Shown here in pieces: positions 51,252 through 60,498 of a stretch of 64,000 nucleotides of DNA. Within the stretch, counting starts at the first letter, position 1; the number at the start of each line of letters is the position of its first letter. The stretch is from TMED8 sp038125725 (lineage in GTDB: Bacteria; Pseudomonadota; Alphaproteobacteria; Rhodospirillales; Casp-alpha2): positions 1-64,000 of the forward strand of contig JAYPEK010000004.1 of the NCBI GenBank assembly GCA_038125725.1. Reading direction: 5' to 3'. A model generated the notes under the pieces. It made no database searches. It was given only the letters and a program-made list of their open reading frames with translations, and had not been told where the DNA came from. The position numbers were made by a program, and so were the translations under genes.

Positions 51252-52429
51252 GATGCCGGCGCCTCGCTTGATCCCGGCGGATCGAAAAACCGCTTATAGA
51301 GAATGCCGTCCAGATTGGCGGTAGTGAGAATTTCACAGATTTTTCGCGAGGCCCCGGCCTTGCCGTAAGCCGCCGGCGCCCGCGAAATGGCGCGCCGGAA
51401 TTCCGGGTCCAATGCCTTGTCGATCGCCGCGGCAATCGCATCCGCGTCTTCCTCGCAGTCGATGATCGATGCACCGCGAAGGCGGCCTTTTTGCCGGTCT
51501 CCGATGTTGACGGTCGGTACGTTCAGGGCCGGCGCCTCGATAATGCCGCTTGAGGAATTGCCGATCACGGCATCGGCGACCGACATCAGACTTAGGTAAA
51601 CCAATTGGCCGAGGGACGAGGCAATGTGGCATCGGCCGGGGTTTTGGTCGGCGTATTGCTTGAGGACCTGAAAAATCCGGTCGTTGTACGGGTCGGCGTT
51701 GACGCCGGTGAAGACCAGGCTGGCTTTTGGATAACGGTCCAGCGCCCGCAGCAGCTCGCGCGTCGGTATCGTGGGATCTGTTTGGCTGAGGGTCACGGGG
51801 TGGTAGGTAATCAGGAAGACCTGATCCGTCAGCGGTATCTGCAGGCGCGCCTCAAGTGCATCGCGGTCAAGCCTGTCCAACGTGGAAATGATATCGAGGC
51901 CGGGCGCGCCGGTTACGAACACGTGGTCCGGGTTCTCTCCCATCGACCTGATCCTTCGTGCATATGGCTCCGTCGCGGCAAAATGCAGATGCGCCATCTT
52001 GGTCACGGCATGGCGGATGGCCTCGTCGATCAGGCCTTCGGTCGATTCACCGCCATGAATATGCGCGATGGGAATCCTGAGGATCATCGCGGCCTGCGCG
52101 GCGGCCAGGATTTCATAGCGGTCGCCCAAGACAACGAGCACATCCGGGGACAATCGCTGCAAGGCCTGCGCCATGCCGGAAATACCGCTGGCCATGGCGC
52201 CGCAAATCGAAAGCGGGTCATCATCGGTTAGGTCGAGAGGCACGCGCTCAGCGATACCGAAACCATCACTGACGATGACGTCGACGGTATTGCCGTATTT
52301 CGGCTCAAGATGCGTGCCGGTGACGATCACCTGCAATTGCAGGGAGGGCGCCTCGTCAATTTCACGCATAAGCGTCTGCAGCAGTCCATACTCCGCGCGG
52401 CTTCCCGTGACGACGGCGATCTTTCTCAT
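51248..52429 (-). CDS. legG: Hydrolysing UDP/GDP-sugar 2-epimerase (LegG/NeuC)
   Basis: This 393-residue protein starts at ATG 52,429 (MRKIAVVTGSRAEYGLL). The typical segments are LGDRYEILAAAQAAMILRIP, AHIHGGESTEGLIDEAIRHA and GNSSSGIIEAP. The NeuC/LegG branch epimerises C2 and hydrolyses the nucleotide, giving the 6-carbon aldose used by LegI. Strong synteny with LegB and LegC favours LegG. It overlaps the methyltransferase gene by 4 nt. Confidence 0.9.
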   Translation of the reverse strand: MRKIAVVTGSRAEYGLLQTLMREIDEAPSLQLQVIVTGTHLEPKYGNTVDVIVSDGFGIAERVPLDLTDDDPLSICGAMASGISGMAQALQRLSPDVLVVLGDRYEILAAAQAAMILRIPIAHIHGGESTEGLIDEAIRHAVTKMAHLHFAATEPYARRIRSMGENPDHVFVTGAPGLDIISTLDRLDRDALEARLQIPLTDQVFLITYHPVTLSQTDPTIPTRELLRALDRYPKASLVFTGVNADPYNDRIFQVLKQYADQNPGRCHIASSLGQLVYLSLMSVADAVIGNSSSGIIEAPALNVPTVNIGDRQKGRLRGASIIDCEEDADAIAAAIDKALDPEFRRAISRAPAAYGKAGASRKICEILTTANLDGILYKRFFDPPGSSEAPAS

Positions 52430-53151
52430 AAGCGGATTTCGAGGAGCTCGAGTTTGAGCAAGAGGCTGAGGCCGTTGGTGGAAAGGCGCGTGCCCTGCTC
52501 GTCCTTGAACGTCCAGCTCCTGACCGGGTCCGAAGGGTGGGGTTCCAGATCGATCGGCAACTCGAAAGGATGGAAGGCGTGATCTTCGACCTTTTCGATG
52601 CCGTCCAAATAGGCACTGATCGATTGCCGCGAAAAGATATTCCACCCCGGTTCTCGATGGGAGTCGTCGTGTTCTTCAACGGACCTGTATTTCACCCAGA
52701 CGTCGACAGGATGCGGGTTGAAGGCGCCGAAAACGAAGATGTGGCCCGCCGGGCGGGTCCAGGAGATCAGATTGCCCAGCGCCGGCCGGTAATCGTCGAA
52801 AATCGAAAGGACACCGGAAAGGAACGCCGTGTCGATGGCGTTCGCCGCGAGGAGATCGGGTTCCGTCACGGAGCCGGACCGCCAAGATACGGAGGGCGAT
52901 CGCGAGCGGGCTTTTTCGATCAGCACGTCGAGAACGTCGATGCCCAGGTAGTCGGGGCCGACATGAGCCCGGCTCAGGTAGTACAGGAACTCACCGGCGG
53001 CGCAGCCGAAATCGACGACAGTCTTTTGGTCGCCCAGGGCGCCGCGCGCGTCGGCATGGGCGGCGATCCACTTGAACATTTCCTTGGGTTCGTCATACCG
53101 CTCGGCTGTCAGGTAGAGATGGTCGTGCGTTCGCTGCGGGCCGGAAGTCAT
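52426..53151 (-). CDS. SAM-dependent methyltransferase in the nonulosonate block
   Basis: This 241-residue protein starts at ATG 53,151 (MTSGPQRTHDHLYLTAERYD). SAM motif I is VVDFGCAAGEFLYYL (about 42-56), and later segments are AFLSGVLSIFDDY and GHIFVFGAFNPHPVDVW. It sits between LegC and LegG, overlapping LegG by 4 nt. It may methylate a legionaminate precursor, the amidino group or an N-acyl group. The family alone does not settle this. Confidence 0.82.
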   Translation of the reverse strand: MTSGPQRTHDHLYLTAERYDEPKEMFKWIAAHADARGALGDQKTVVDFGCAAGEFLYYLSRAHVGPDYLGIDVLDVLIEKARSRSPSVSWRSGSVTEPDLLAANAIDTAFLSGVLSIFDDYRPALGNLISWTRPAGHIFVFGAFNPHPVDVWVKYRSVEEHDDSHREPGWNIFSRQSISAYLDGIEKVEDHAFHPFELPIDLEPHPSDPVRSWTFKDEQGTRLSTNGLSLLLKLELLEIRL

Positions 53152-53152
53152 T

Positions 53153-54355
53153 TCACTGTCCTGTCTGTGACGGCAGCATCCAGGGACTTGAAGGCAGATT
53201 GACCAGTCGCGATTCCAGCATCCTGGCATGGGTCAAGTCCGGCGCCTGGATGGCGTCTCGATAAGCGGCGGTGTTGGGGATGAGCGTCCAACATGGACGG
53301 GTCTGGATATCCCGGGAATTGGTCAGCTCCAAGAACATGTCGCGCTGTTCGGCGTTCGGCAGGATGATGGCGTTCAGCCAATAGTTGCTCCTGCATCTCG
53401 CGGGTTCCGAAACCCATAGGACATCGGCCAGCTGCGACAGCCGGTTCTCATAGGCCTTGGCGATCTTGCGCTTGCTTTCGATGATCGCCCCCAGCTTGCG
53501 CATCTGGGCGATTCCCAATGCGGCGTTCAAGCTCGGCAGACGGTAATTGAAGCCGATCTCATCGTGGTCGTAGCGCCAGGCATGAGGCAGCTTGGCGGTC
53601 GTGGTCACGTGCTTCAATCTTTTGGCCAGGCTTTCGTCGTTGGTTACGATCGCGCCGCCGCCGCCGGTGGTCACCGGTTTGTTGCCATTGAAGCTGAGCG
53701 TGGCCGCCGTACCGAAACCGCCACAGGGCCTTCCATCGAACGAGCTTCCGAGCGCCTCGGCGGCGTCTTCGATGATAGCGATGTTCCAGTTCCGGCAAAT
53801 ATCGGTCAGTGCATGAAGGTCGCAGGCATGGCCGAAGACATGAACCGGGACAATGGCCTTGATCGCGCGGCCGCTTTTCTTGTGCCGGGCTTGGGCGTTC
53901 TGATGGGAGCATTCCGTCTCGAGGAAATGGCTTAATTTTTTCAAATCGATGCCCAGGTCGGAGATACTGCTGTCGAGGAAAATCGGCGCGGCGCCGGTGT
54001 AGGAAATGGCGTTGGCCGTGGCGATAAATGTCAGCGCGGGGCACAAGACCGCGTCATCCTTGGTCACGCCGATGCAATGCAGCGCGGCATGCAGGGCCGA
54101 GGTTCCATTGGTCGTCGCGATCGCATGTTTGACATCGCAGGCGCGGGCGATCAGCGCCTCGAATTCGTCGACGAAATGACCGGCCGTCGAGACCCATCCT
54201 TCATCCAGACAGGCGTTTACGAGTTCCTTGTCGGCGGCATCGAATTTCGGCGCATGCAATGGAATCGGGCCAACCAGCCCGAAATCGCCGCGCAAGACCT
54301 CATCGACGGCGGCGGCGGCCTCATGACTGGGCGATATGACCTGATGCTGGTTCAA
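53153..54355 (-). CDS. legC: LegC-type aminotransferase (DegT/DnrJ/EryC1 family)
   Basis: This 400-residue PLP enzyme has PLP lysine K226 in LSFNGNKPVTTGGGG, the variant Asn-Gly-Asn-Lys loop of the LegC branch. IIEDAAEALGSS and the TTNGTSALHAAL phosphate loop are also present. It would transaminate C4 of the 4-keto-6-deoxy nucleotide sugar made by LegB. It overlaps LegB by 4 nt (ATGA) and is separated from the methyltransferase gene by 1 nt, a tight operon arrangement. Confidence 0.93.
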   Translation of the reverse strand: MNQHQVISPSHEAAAAVDEVLRGDFGLVGPIPLHAPKFDAADKELVNACLDEGWVSTAGHFVDEFEALIARACDVKHAIATTNGTSALHAALHCIGVTKDDAVLCPALTFIATANAISYTGAAPIFLDSSISDLGIDLKKLSHFLETECSHQNAQARHKKSGRAIKAIVPVHVFGHACDLHALTDICRNWNIAIIEDAAEALGSSFDGRPCGGFGTAATLSFNGNKPVTTGGGGAIVTNDESLAKRLKHVTTTAKLPHAWRYDHDEIGFNYRLPSLNAALGIAQMRKLGAIIESKRKIAKAYENRLSQLADVLWVSEPARCRSNYWLNAIILPNAEQRDMFLELTNSRDIQTRPCWTLIPNTAAYRDAIQAPDLTHARMLESRLVNLPSSPWMLPSQTGQ

Positions 54356-55356
54356 ATGTTGAACAAGTCCGTCTTATAGAATGAGAGATTTTTGCTGTCC
54401 CTGAACCATTTGACAGTCTTTTCGATTCCCATGCGGAACCCGTCGAGCCCCGAATAGGACGGCGACCAGTCGGTGCGCTGCCGGGCTTTCTCGACACTGG
54501 CCCACAAACGGTCGACCTCACTGTTGGCCGGCCGCAGCCGCGACTCATCCAATTTGATTTCCGCCGCGGGGTTGATTTCGTCGCGGATGGCGCGGGCCAT
54601 GTCGCCGATGCTGATCTCGAAGCCGCTGCCGAAATTGGTCACCTGGCCGATGGTTTCGTGGGCGCCGATCATGGCGATAAACGCCGCCGCCATATCTTCG
54701 ACGTAGGTGAAATCGCGCGTCGGCTCCAGATTGCCGAGCTTGATCTCCGCCTTTCCGGCGAGGAGCTGCGAAATGACGGTGGGAATCACGGCGCGCGCGG
54801 ATTGGCGCGGACCGAAAGTATTGAACGGCCGGATAACCGACACCGGCATGTCGAAGGACCGATGGAATGACAGAGCCAACTGGTCTGCCGCGATTTTTGT
54901 TGCTGCGTAGGGCGACTGCGCATTCAGGGGATGTTCCTCGGTGATGGGAACGAACTGCGCGGTGCCGTAGACCTCGCTTGTCGAGGTGTGAATGAAGTGC
55001 TCGACCCTACCGTCGCGGGCCGCTTGCAAGAGGTTGAGCGTGCCGTTGACATTGGTATCAACATAGCTGGAGGGGGCATGGTACGAATAGGGGATCGCGA
55101 TCAGCGATGCCAGGTGCATGACGATATTGGCGCCGTTGACGAGATCGCGCATGGACTGGGGATCCCGCACGTCGCCGCTGACGATTTTCATCTGCGAGGT
55201 CAGCGTTGCATCGCTGTGATCCAGCCAGCCCCAACTGTTGAAGGAATTGTACTGAACCAGCGCCGTCACGTCGTAGCCGGCCCCGACCAGGGCTTCGGCC
55301 ACATGACTGCCAATAAAACCGTCGGCCCCGGTAATGGCGACACGTTTAGCAGGCAT
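54352..55356 (-). CDS. legB: LegB NAD-dependent 4,6-dehydratase
   Basis: This 334-residue extended SDR has ITGADGFIGSHVAEAL (8-23), the LegB-specific segment ALVQYNSFNSWGWLDH, TSTSEVYG (about 124-131) and Y150-x-x-x-K154. It converts UDP- or GDP-GlcNAc to the 4-keto-6-deoxy sugar, opening the legionaminate pathway. With PtmE encoded nearby the GDP-route is more likely. The segment wording matches the family better than it does PseB or WbpM. Confidence 0.95.
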   Translation of the reverse strand: MPAKRVAITGADGFIGSHVAEALVGAGYDVTALVQYNSFNSWGWLDHSDATLTSQMKIVSGDVRDPQSMRDLVNGANIVMHLASLIAIPYSYHAPSSYVDTNVNGTLNLLQAARDGRVEHFIHTSTSEVYGTAQFVPITEEHPLNAQSPYAATKIAADQLALSFHRSFDMPVSVIRPFNTFGPRQSARAVIPTVISQLLAGKAEIKLGNLEPTRDFTYVEDMAAAFIAMIGAHETIGQVTNFGSGFEISIGDMARAIRDEINPAAEIKLDESRLRPANSEVDRLWASVEKARQRTDWSPSYSGLDGFRMGIEKTVKWFRDSKNLSFYKTDLFNI

Positions 55357-55394
55357 CTATCTACGCTGTCCCAAAAGAAATACGTTGCGTGGAA

Positions 55395-56717
55395 TCATTC
55401 ATCGTAGATCGTGTGACGGAGCGTCCATCGGTTTCCCTCGTAATTCCAAATATGCGGAGAGCGGAAACGGTCACACAGATTTTCAAAGTAGGATTGATCC
55501 ATGATCGGTTGTTCAAAGTGGTCCTGCGCGGAGGGGAACTCGGTTGCAGGAAGGCTGAGGTACTCGAACAGGGTTTCGGCGAAACGAGCTGGAAACTCAC
55601 CGTCATAACGGCGCACCAGTGCAATCGCTTCTTCGCGGGTCAGGTCTCCGGAGCGCACTTCTTGGGCCGCATCGTAGGTTGCTCTGCCGATCCCGAATTT
55701 TACGAACAGTGTATAAAAATGGAAGTCATCCATTTTATCGTCAATTGAATTGTACTTGCTGAAAGTGCCAGCCGTCCGCTCCGGCGATGCGCGGAAACCG
55801 CCGTGCTCGACAGAGTAGTAGTATGCGCTCTGGGGGTGCCATTTCAGATAGTAGCCCAGGTAGTGAACCTGGACGTTTCGCTCCGCCAGCAAAGTGGGGT
55901 CTCCGGGCAGATAGATATCGAAATCCTGCGGGCTCAGGCCATAGGCTTCCTGCAACTCGCTGACGGGTTGGCCGCTGATGAAAAGCTCATTGTCGGAACC
56001 TTTGACGAAATAGGAGCTGTCGCGCACGGCGCTATCGTTGTCTTGGATCGGGTTGCCGTATTCCGCCTCGTTCTCTCCGTAGAAGACGAGGGGGATATCG
56101 TGCAGGGCGGCGACGCGAGGCGCGATGTTTTTCTGGCCGAGGATGAAGGGTTGAAACGGATGCAGAAGATTTTCCAACGCCAGGCGCGTCAGCAACCGGT
56201 GAACTGGTCCGTTTGGCGTAAACAACTGGTTGTCGAAACCGGCATGAATCCAGGCCTGAAAGTTTTGCCATCCCCAGTCGGTGTAAATATTCGGTGCCCA
56301 TGTCACCGTTAGGGGGTGCATGCCGAATTCGTATTTCAGCACGTGGGCGGCGAAAAAACTGTCTTTCCCGCCCGAGCCGGGCACGACGCAATCGTAGCGG
56401 CCGTCGCTGCGCCGGTATCTGGTGCAAAGTTCCTCGAGTTCCTGGCGGCGGGTGGTCCAGTCGATCGTTGCGTTTTTCTGTTCCGCGGCCCGGCAGGCCG
56501 CGCAGACGCCCTCCTGGTCGAACAGAATGGTTTCCTTTTTGGCGCCTCGCTGGTTCTGGAATTCGACCGTTGAGTTCGGCCGCTGGTTTGAGATCGCACA
56601 TTTCTTGCAGAACAAGACTTCGGACGGCAGGCCGTGCCTGGTCTCGCGATCCGAGGTTGCCGGTGTGAACTTGGCAAGGTCTATATCGACGTGGGCGGGG
56701 AAGGGCTTCATGATCAT
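55395..56717 (-). CDS. N-acetyl sugar amidotransferase (WbpG/PseA type)
   Basis: This 440-residue PP-loop ATP pyrophosphatase has SGGKDS at 115-120 and two Cys pairs (CKKC 37-40, CAAC 72-75) that probably bind a metal. The segments TWAPNIYTDWGWQNFQAW and FGIGRATYDAAQEVRSG are typical. It joins an ammonia-derived amidine to the sugar, turning an N-acetyl group into acetamidino, using ammonia from HisH/HisF homologues. ATG 56,717 or 56,711 are the likely starts. It lies 38 nt upstream of LegB. Confidence 0.92.
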   Translation of the reverse strand: MIMKPFPAHVDIDLAKFTPATSDRETRHGLPSEVLFCKKCAISNQRPNSTVEFQNQRGAKKETILFDQEGVCAACRAAEQKNATIDWTTRRQELEELCTRYRRSDGRYDCVVPGSGGKDSFFAAHVLKYEFGMHPLTVTWAPNIYTDWGWQNFQAWIHAGFDNQLFTPNGPVHRLLTRLALENLLHPFQPFILGQKNIAPRVAALHDIPLVFYGENEAEYGNPIQDNDSAVRDSSYFVKGSDNELFISGQPVSELQEAYGLSPQDFDIYLPGDPTLLAERNVQVHYLGYYLKWHPQSAYYYSVEHGGFRASPERTAGTFSKYNSIDDKMDDFHFYTLFVKFGIGRATYDAAQEVRSGDLTREEAIALVRRYDGEFPARFAETLFEYLSLPATEFPSAQDHFEQPIMDQSYFENLCDRFRSPHIWNYEGNRWTLRHTIYDE

Positions 56718-56837
56718 ATCGTTTCGCGCTGTGCGGATCGTTACTCCGCCGTCTTTCGAATGCCGTAGTTTAATATGCCAACAATTGTTAAACGGCCAGT
56801 CCAAACTCGTTGGCCGCATTGGGCTTCGGTCCGCATT

Positions 56838-58799
56838 CTAATAGTGGCATGCATGCGGATTTAAGCGGAGCAGCTGCGCTGTGTCCGCTGCCCGGCTCAG
56901 CTTCATGCTTGGCAAGGTGCGCGATGAGATCACGTCGACCTTGAAGGTTTTCACGATCTCCAGACAGCCGGTCTTGAACAGTTTCTGGCTCATTTCCCAG
57001 AACGCGGACTTGATCCCGTCGGTGAATTGCTGCGCGACGACGCGAGGATCGTCGGCGGTAATGGTGCCGAGCACGAAAATATGGGTGATCTTGAGCTCCC
57101 TCAATTGCCGCCAGAACGTTTGCGGATCCTTTGAATCGGGCCGGACGTTCAATTGTGCCTGCAAAGACGGCAACGCCAGGAAATTCGGTACGGTCAAAAG
57201 ATAGTTCAAGGCACGCACGTTGTGCGCAACCTTGTCCGTCGGGCGGAGGTGGGCATTGATCCACGGAACGGGGGCGTATTGAGAGACGTTTCTCTGCAGG
57301 AACTCGCCTCGGCTCTGGTCCGAAAGGGCGTAGGAAAAGTACTTAACCGACGACACCGCCGTGCCGCCGAGCTGAATGACGATTGATGCCGCAAGCGCAG
57401 CCATCACAGGTAGAGAGAAACCGCTGCCATGGCCCACGCGTGCGACAGCCATCGTCGCGATGGCGAAGCTTATGGGCAGCAGCGGTAAGAGATGGCGGAT
57501 ACGCTGAGACGATCCGGTGAAGAACCAAAGCGCGTAGAAACCAATGACGATAACGGCAACCGGAAACAGCGCGTGGACGGCGACCGCGCGTCCGTTGCGC
57601 CAGAGAAACACTGCCACGAGCGGAAACACCAGCAACAGGTAAGGGCCGAAACCCGTCCGCGTGGACTCGAACTCCGGCAATGCGTCCAGCGTCGCCTTGA
57701 ACGGGTAAGCGAAAAACCAGAACAGATTGCGCGGCACGGCAAGCTCGGAGCCGAAAAACTCCTGACGGAAATACCGTTGTTGCGCGGCGTTCCAGATGGC
57801 CGAATCCTTGACGCCGACAAAATCGAACAACATCGGAAAAAACGGGTCACCGGTGTGCAGCCAGTTCCAGAAATACCATTGAAACCCGGCGATAACGGCG
57901 GCGGCACTGTAAATGGAAGCCCTTCGAATTCCACCCTTTCCATAGAGCATTGCAAGACCGACCGCCGCGACGAACAGCAACCCGGTGTACTTTCCGCCAG
58001 CGTAAAATCCGGCCGCCATGCCGGCGATGACGACAAAGGCGATGTCTTGTTTAGACCTTGCGGCAACCGTCGCCAGGCAGGCAATGGTCACGAACAGCGC
58101 CAATCTGATTTCAACCTGCCCGGTTCCGGCTGAATAAAGCACGGCCGGGACGGTCGCCAGGATCGCAAGCAAGGCCAGGGCCCAAACGCCGGAAAGGAAA
58201 CGTCGAACGAACACGGCAGCGAAAACGATGGCCGCCCAACCGGAAACGAAAAGCCACAAATTGACGGCACGCTCGCCGCCAAGCGCAAACAGGGGAAGGT
58301 AGGTCATGTTGACCAGCATCGGCGACGTGGCGTCGACGGCCCGCGGCACGAAGGTGATCCTGTGTGCGGACAGGAACTGTATGGGTTGGGCGAAATGGTA
58401 GGCCAGCGTGTCGCCGTCGGCCGCCGGTGCCAAGGCCTCGACGAAGTCGGAAATCGCGATCAAGACGATCATGGCGCCGAGGGCCCAATGCAGCCAAGAC
58501 AGCGTCTTCAGCCGCAGGGCGCCGATCCTTGGCGGATGGATCCGGAACAAGAACAAGACACCGAACGAACAGCCGACAAGCATGATCGCGAAGGGCATGG
58601 GGGCCAAATGGCCCGAGATGCCTACGAAAAATGTAAGCCAGCCGATGACGCCCATGCCGAGACCGAAACACCAGAAGGGTGCCTCGAGGGCGGCGATCCG
58701 GTCGAGTGCCCGCAGTCCGGCCAGCAAGGCGGCGCCAGCTCCCAATGAGGCCGCGGCCATCAGCGCCGTGACCAGCGCCGGGATGATGTATCCGCTCAA
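56838..58799 (-). CDS. Large polytopic membrane protein, GT-C-like
   Basis: This 653-residue protein starts at TTG 58,799, whose codon overlaps the stop of the upstream gene (TTGA). It has about twelve hydrophobic segments, an acidic motif in the first periplasmic loop (EALAPAADGDTLAYHF) and a soluble C-terminal part (about 500-653). The plan fits lipid-linked-donor-dependent glycosyltransferases of the GT39/GT83 type. No subfamily recognised. It may attach a modification sugar on the periplasmic side. Confidence 0.65.
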   Translation of the reverse strand: MSGYIIPALVTALMAAASLGAGAALLAGLRALDRIAALEAPFWCFGLGMGVIGWLTFFVGISGHLAPMPFAIMLVGCSFGVLFLFRIHPPRIGALRLKTLSWLHWALGAMIVLIAISDFVEALAPAADGDTLAYHFAQPIQFLSAHRITFVPRAVDATSPMLVNMTYLPLFALGGERAVNLWLFVSGWAAIVFAAVFVRRFLSGVWALALLAILATVPAVLYSAGTGQVEIRLALFVTIACLATVAARSKQDIAFVVIAGMAAGFYAGGKYTGLLFVAAVGLAMLYGKGGIRRASIYSAAAVIAGFQWYFWNWLHTGDPFFPMLFDFVGVKDSAIWNAAQQRYFRQEFFGSELAVPRNLFWFFAYPFKATLDALPEFESTRTGFGPYLLLVFPLVAVFLWRNGRAVAVHALFPVAVIVIGFYALWFFTGSSQRIRHLLPLLPISFAIATMAVARVGHGSGFSLPVMAALAASIVIQLGGTAVSSVKYFSYALSDQSRGEFLQRNVSQYAPVPWINAHLRPTDKVAHNVRALNYLLTVPNFLALPSLQAQLNVRPDSKDPQTFWRQLRELKITHIFVLGTITADDPRVVAQQFTDGIKSAFWEMSQKLFKTGCLEIVKTFKVDVISSRTLPSMKLSRAADTAQLLRLNPHACHY

Positions 58800-60424
58800 G
58801 CTTCGGTCTCCAGGGAATGGCTCGTCCGGCCGGGCGACACCACCGACGCCCAGACATTCAGGTCCACCGCGGCGAACACGTCCTCCCACGCCACCGGTGC
58901 TGCCGGGGCAATGGAGCCGATGGCATCGCGCAGGCCGTCCAGATCGCAGGGCACCGGCTTAACTTCGCTGGGCAGTACGTCCATGGCGATGCCGTCGTCG
59001 GGAAGAAACCGTATGGTCGGGATGCCGAGCAGCATGGCTTCCAGCCCGACGATGCTCGCGCAATACAGGACCGCCGACAGCGATTCCTGCTGCATGAGCC
59101 CCAGGGGCGTCTGCCGAACCGTATCGGATTCGATGATTTCGACAGGATACATCGGGTGGGCCTTGATCAAGAACCTGCGGCCGCACGGGGTCGCGTGGTC
59201 GACGGCCTTGAGCATTTGCCGGCTGGCGCTCAGGTTGCTCGAAAGCGCGACGAAAACCGGCCCCTCGGGATCATGGCGCGCGCCCTGCGCCTTTGCGAAC
59301 CGGGTGGTGCCGGCGACCACGAGGCGGTCGCTGGGAAGCCCCATTGATTCGACGGTCCGCACATAACCGGGCCCAATCAGCAAAAGCCTGTCCGGAACGG
59401 CCTTGAGGCCATCCGCGTTCATGTTGGGACTGTTATTGATCATCTGCGGCCCGATGGCCGTATGCAGATACCCCGCAGTTGGAATATTCCGATCCGCGCA
59501 GGCGCGCGCCATGGCTTTTTCCCAGGGATGGTTTTCCCACGGCCAGATGACGACCGACGGCCGCGCGGCATCCAGCCATCGGTCCTGGCAATGAATTTGC
59601 CATGCGGTCATGGCCGCGCTGGCACCGCCCGCTTCATGGGCGGCGGCCCGCTTGATCAACCATCCGAACGCGCCTTGGCGAAGCGTCTTGGATGGGGTCC
59701 ATGTCTTGCCGATCAATTTAAGTGCGGCCATCGGGCTGCCCCAGGCGTGGGCGGTGAATGTCCTTCGGTCCTGGCTCAGCTCGCGGGCGCGCGGTGCCCT
59801 GCAATCCGTATGGATCATCCTCAGTGTCTGGGGAAAGCTCGACATCATATCCGCGAAATAGGCGTCGAACCCGTCGGGCCGGCTTTGCGGATGCCCGTAA
59901 ACATAAAAGAACGGCTTCCCCGGTTCGATCGCGCGATGCGGCGAGCCGAACCGGAACCTGGTATGGAGCAGGCGAAGCGCCGTAAAAGACCGCGCGACCA
60001 AGCCGCGGAACCGAAGCTTCAAGGCGAGCGGCCAAAGCGATGGGGGCGATCCCGCCGATACGTTCTTTTCCTGGCGGAGTTGCCGGAACAGCCACGGGTC
60101 GTCGCAGATCGCCAGCACCGACTGATCCGATTGGGCCAGCTCCTTGATCAACCCCGTCCAGGCCAGCATCGAACCGAAATCGGACGCCGATGGCGCGCAA
60201 CAGGCAACGTGTGAAAACGACCCTGTCGGTTCCGCCGCGATTTCCCTTGCGATCTCCCACCATCGGGGGCCCGCGGCGGTGAAAGCGCGATCCAGGCGGT
60301 AGGCAATGCCCTTGAGCCGTTTCTCCGCCGCATCCGGCGTTGCTGAAACTTCGCCCACGGAGAACCACGAATCGTACCCGAGATCCCGTGGAATGTCAGA
60401 AGACCGGCAAAGATGAACAGGCAT
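58796..60424 (-). CDS. Surface carbohydrate biosynthesis protein, putative NulO-related glycosyltransferase
   Basis: This 542-residue soluble protein has a two-Rossmann GT-B-like look. VVIWPWENHPWEKAMARAC with YLHTAIGPQMINNSPNMNADGL (about 295-345) resembles surface-carbohydrate proteins that accompany nonulosonic-acid genes. HPMYPVEIIESD and SIVGLEAMLLGIPTIRFLPDDG (about 425-485) resemble the donor-binding half of sialyl/CDP-glycerol-type transferases. It may transfer the CMP-activated NulO, which is inference. The next gene starts in its stop codon. Confidence 0.6.
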   Translation of the reverse strand: MPVHLCRSSDIPRDLGYDSWFSVGEVSATPDAAEKRLKGIAYRLDRAFTAAGPRWWEIAREIAAEPTGSFSHVACCAPSASDFGSMLAWTGLIKELAQSDQSVLAICDDPWLFRQLRQEKNVSAGSPPSLWPLALKLRFRGLVARSFTALRLLHTRFRFGSPHRAIEPGKPFFYVYGHPQSRPDGFDAYFADMMSSFPQTLRMIHTDCRAPRARELSQDRRTFTAHAWGSPMAALKLIGKTWTPSKTLRQGAFGWLIKRAAAHEAGGASAAMTAWQIHCQDRWLDAARPSVVIWPWENHPWEKAMARACADRNIPTAGYLHTAIGPQMINNSPNMNADGLKAVPDRLLLIGPGYVRTVESMGLPSDRLVVAGTTRFAKAQGARHDPEGPVFVALSSNLSASRQMLKAVDHATPCGRRFLIKAHPMYPVEIIESDTVRQTPLGLMQQESLSAVLYCASIVGLEAMLLGIPTIRFLPDDGIAMDVLPSEVKPVPCDLDGLRDAIGSIAPAAPVAWEDVFAAVDLNVWASVVSPGRTSHSLETEA

Positions 60425-60498
60425 GATGGCGGTGTCGGTTGTGTCTCAAGGTTCAGGCGGCTCCCGTCCGCGGGAGCGTCGGCCAAGATGGAGGGCGC

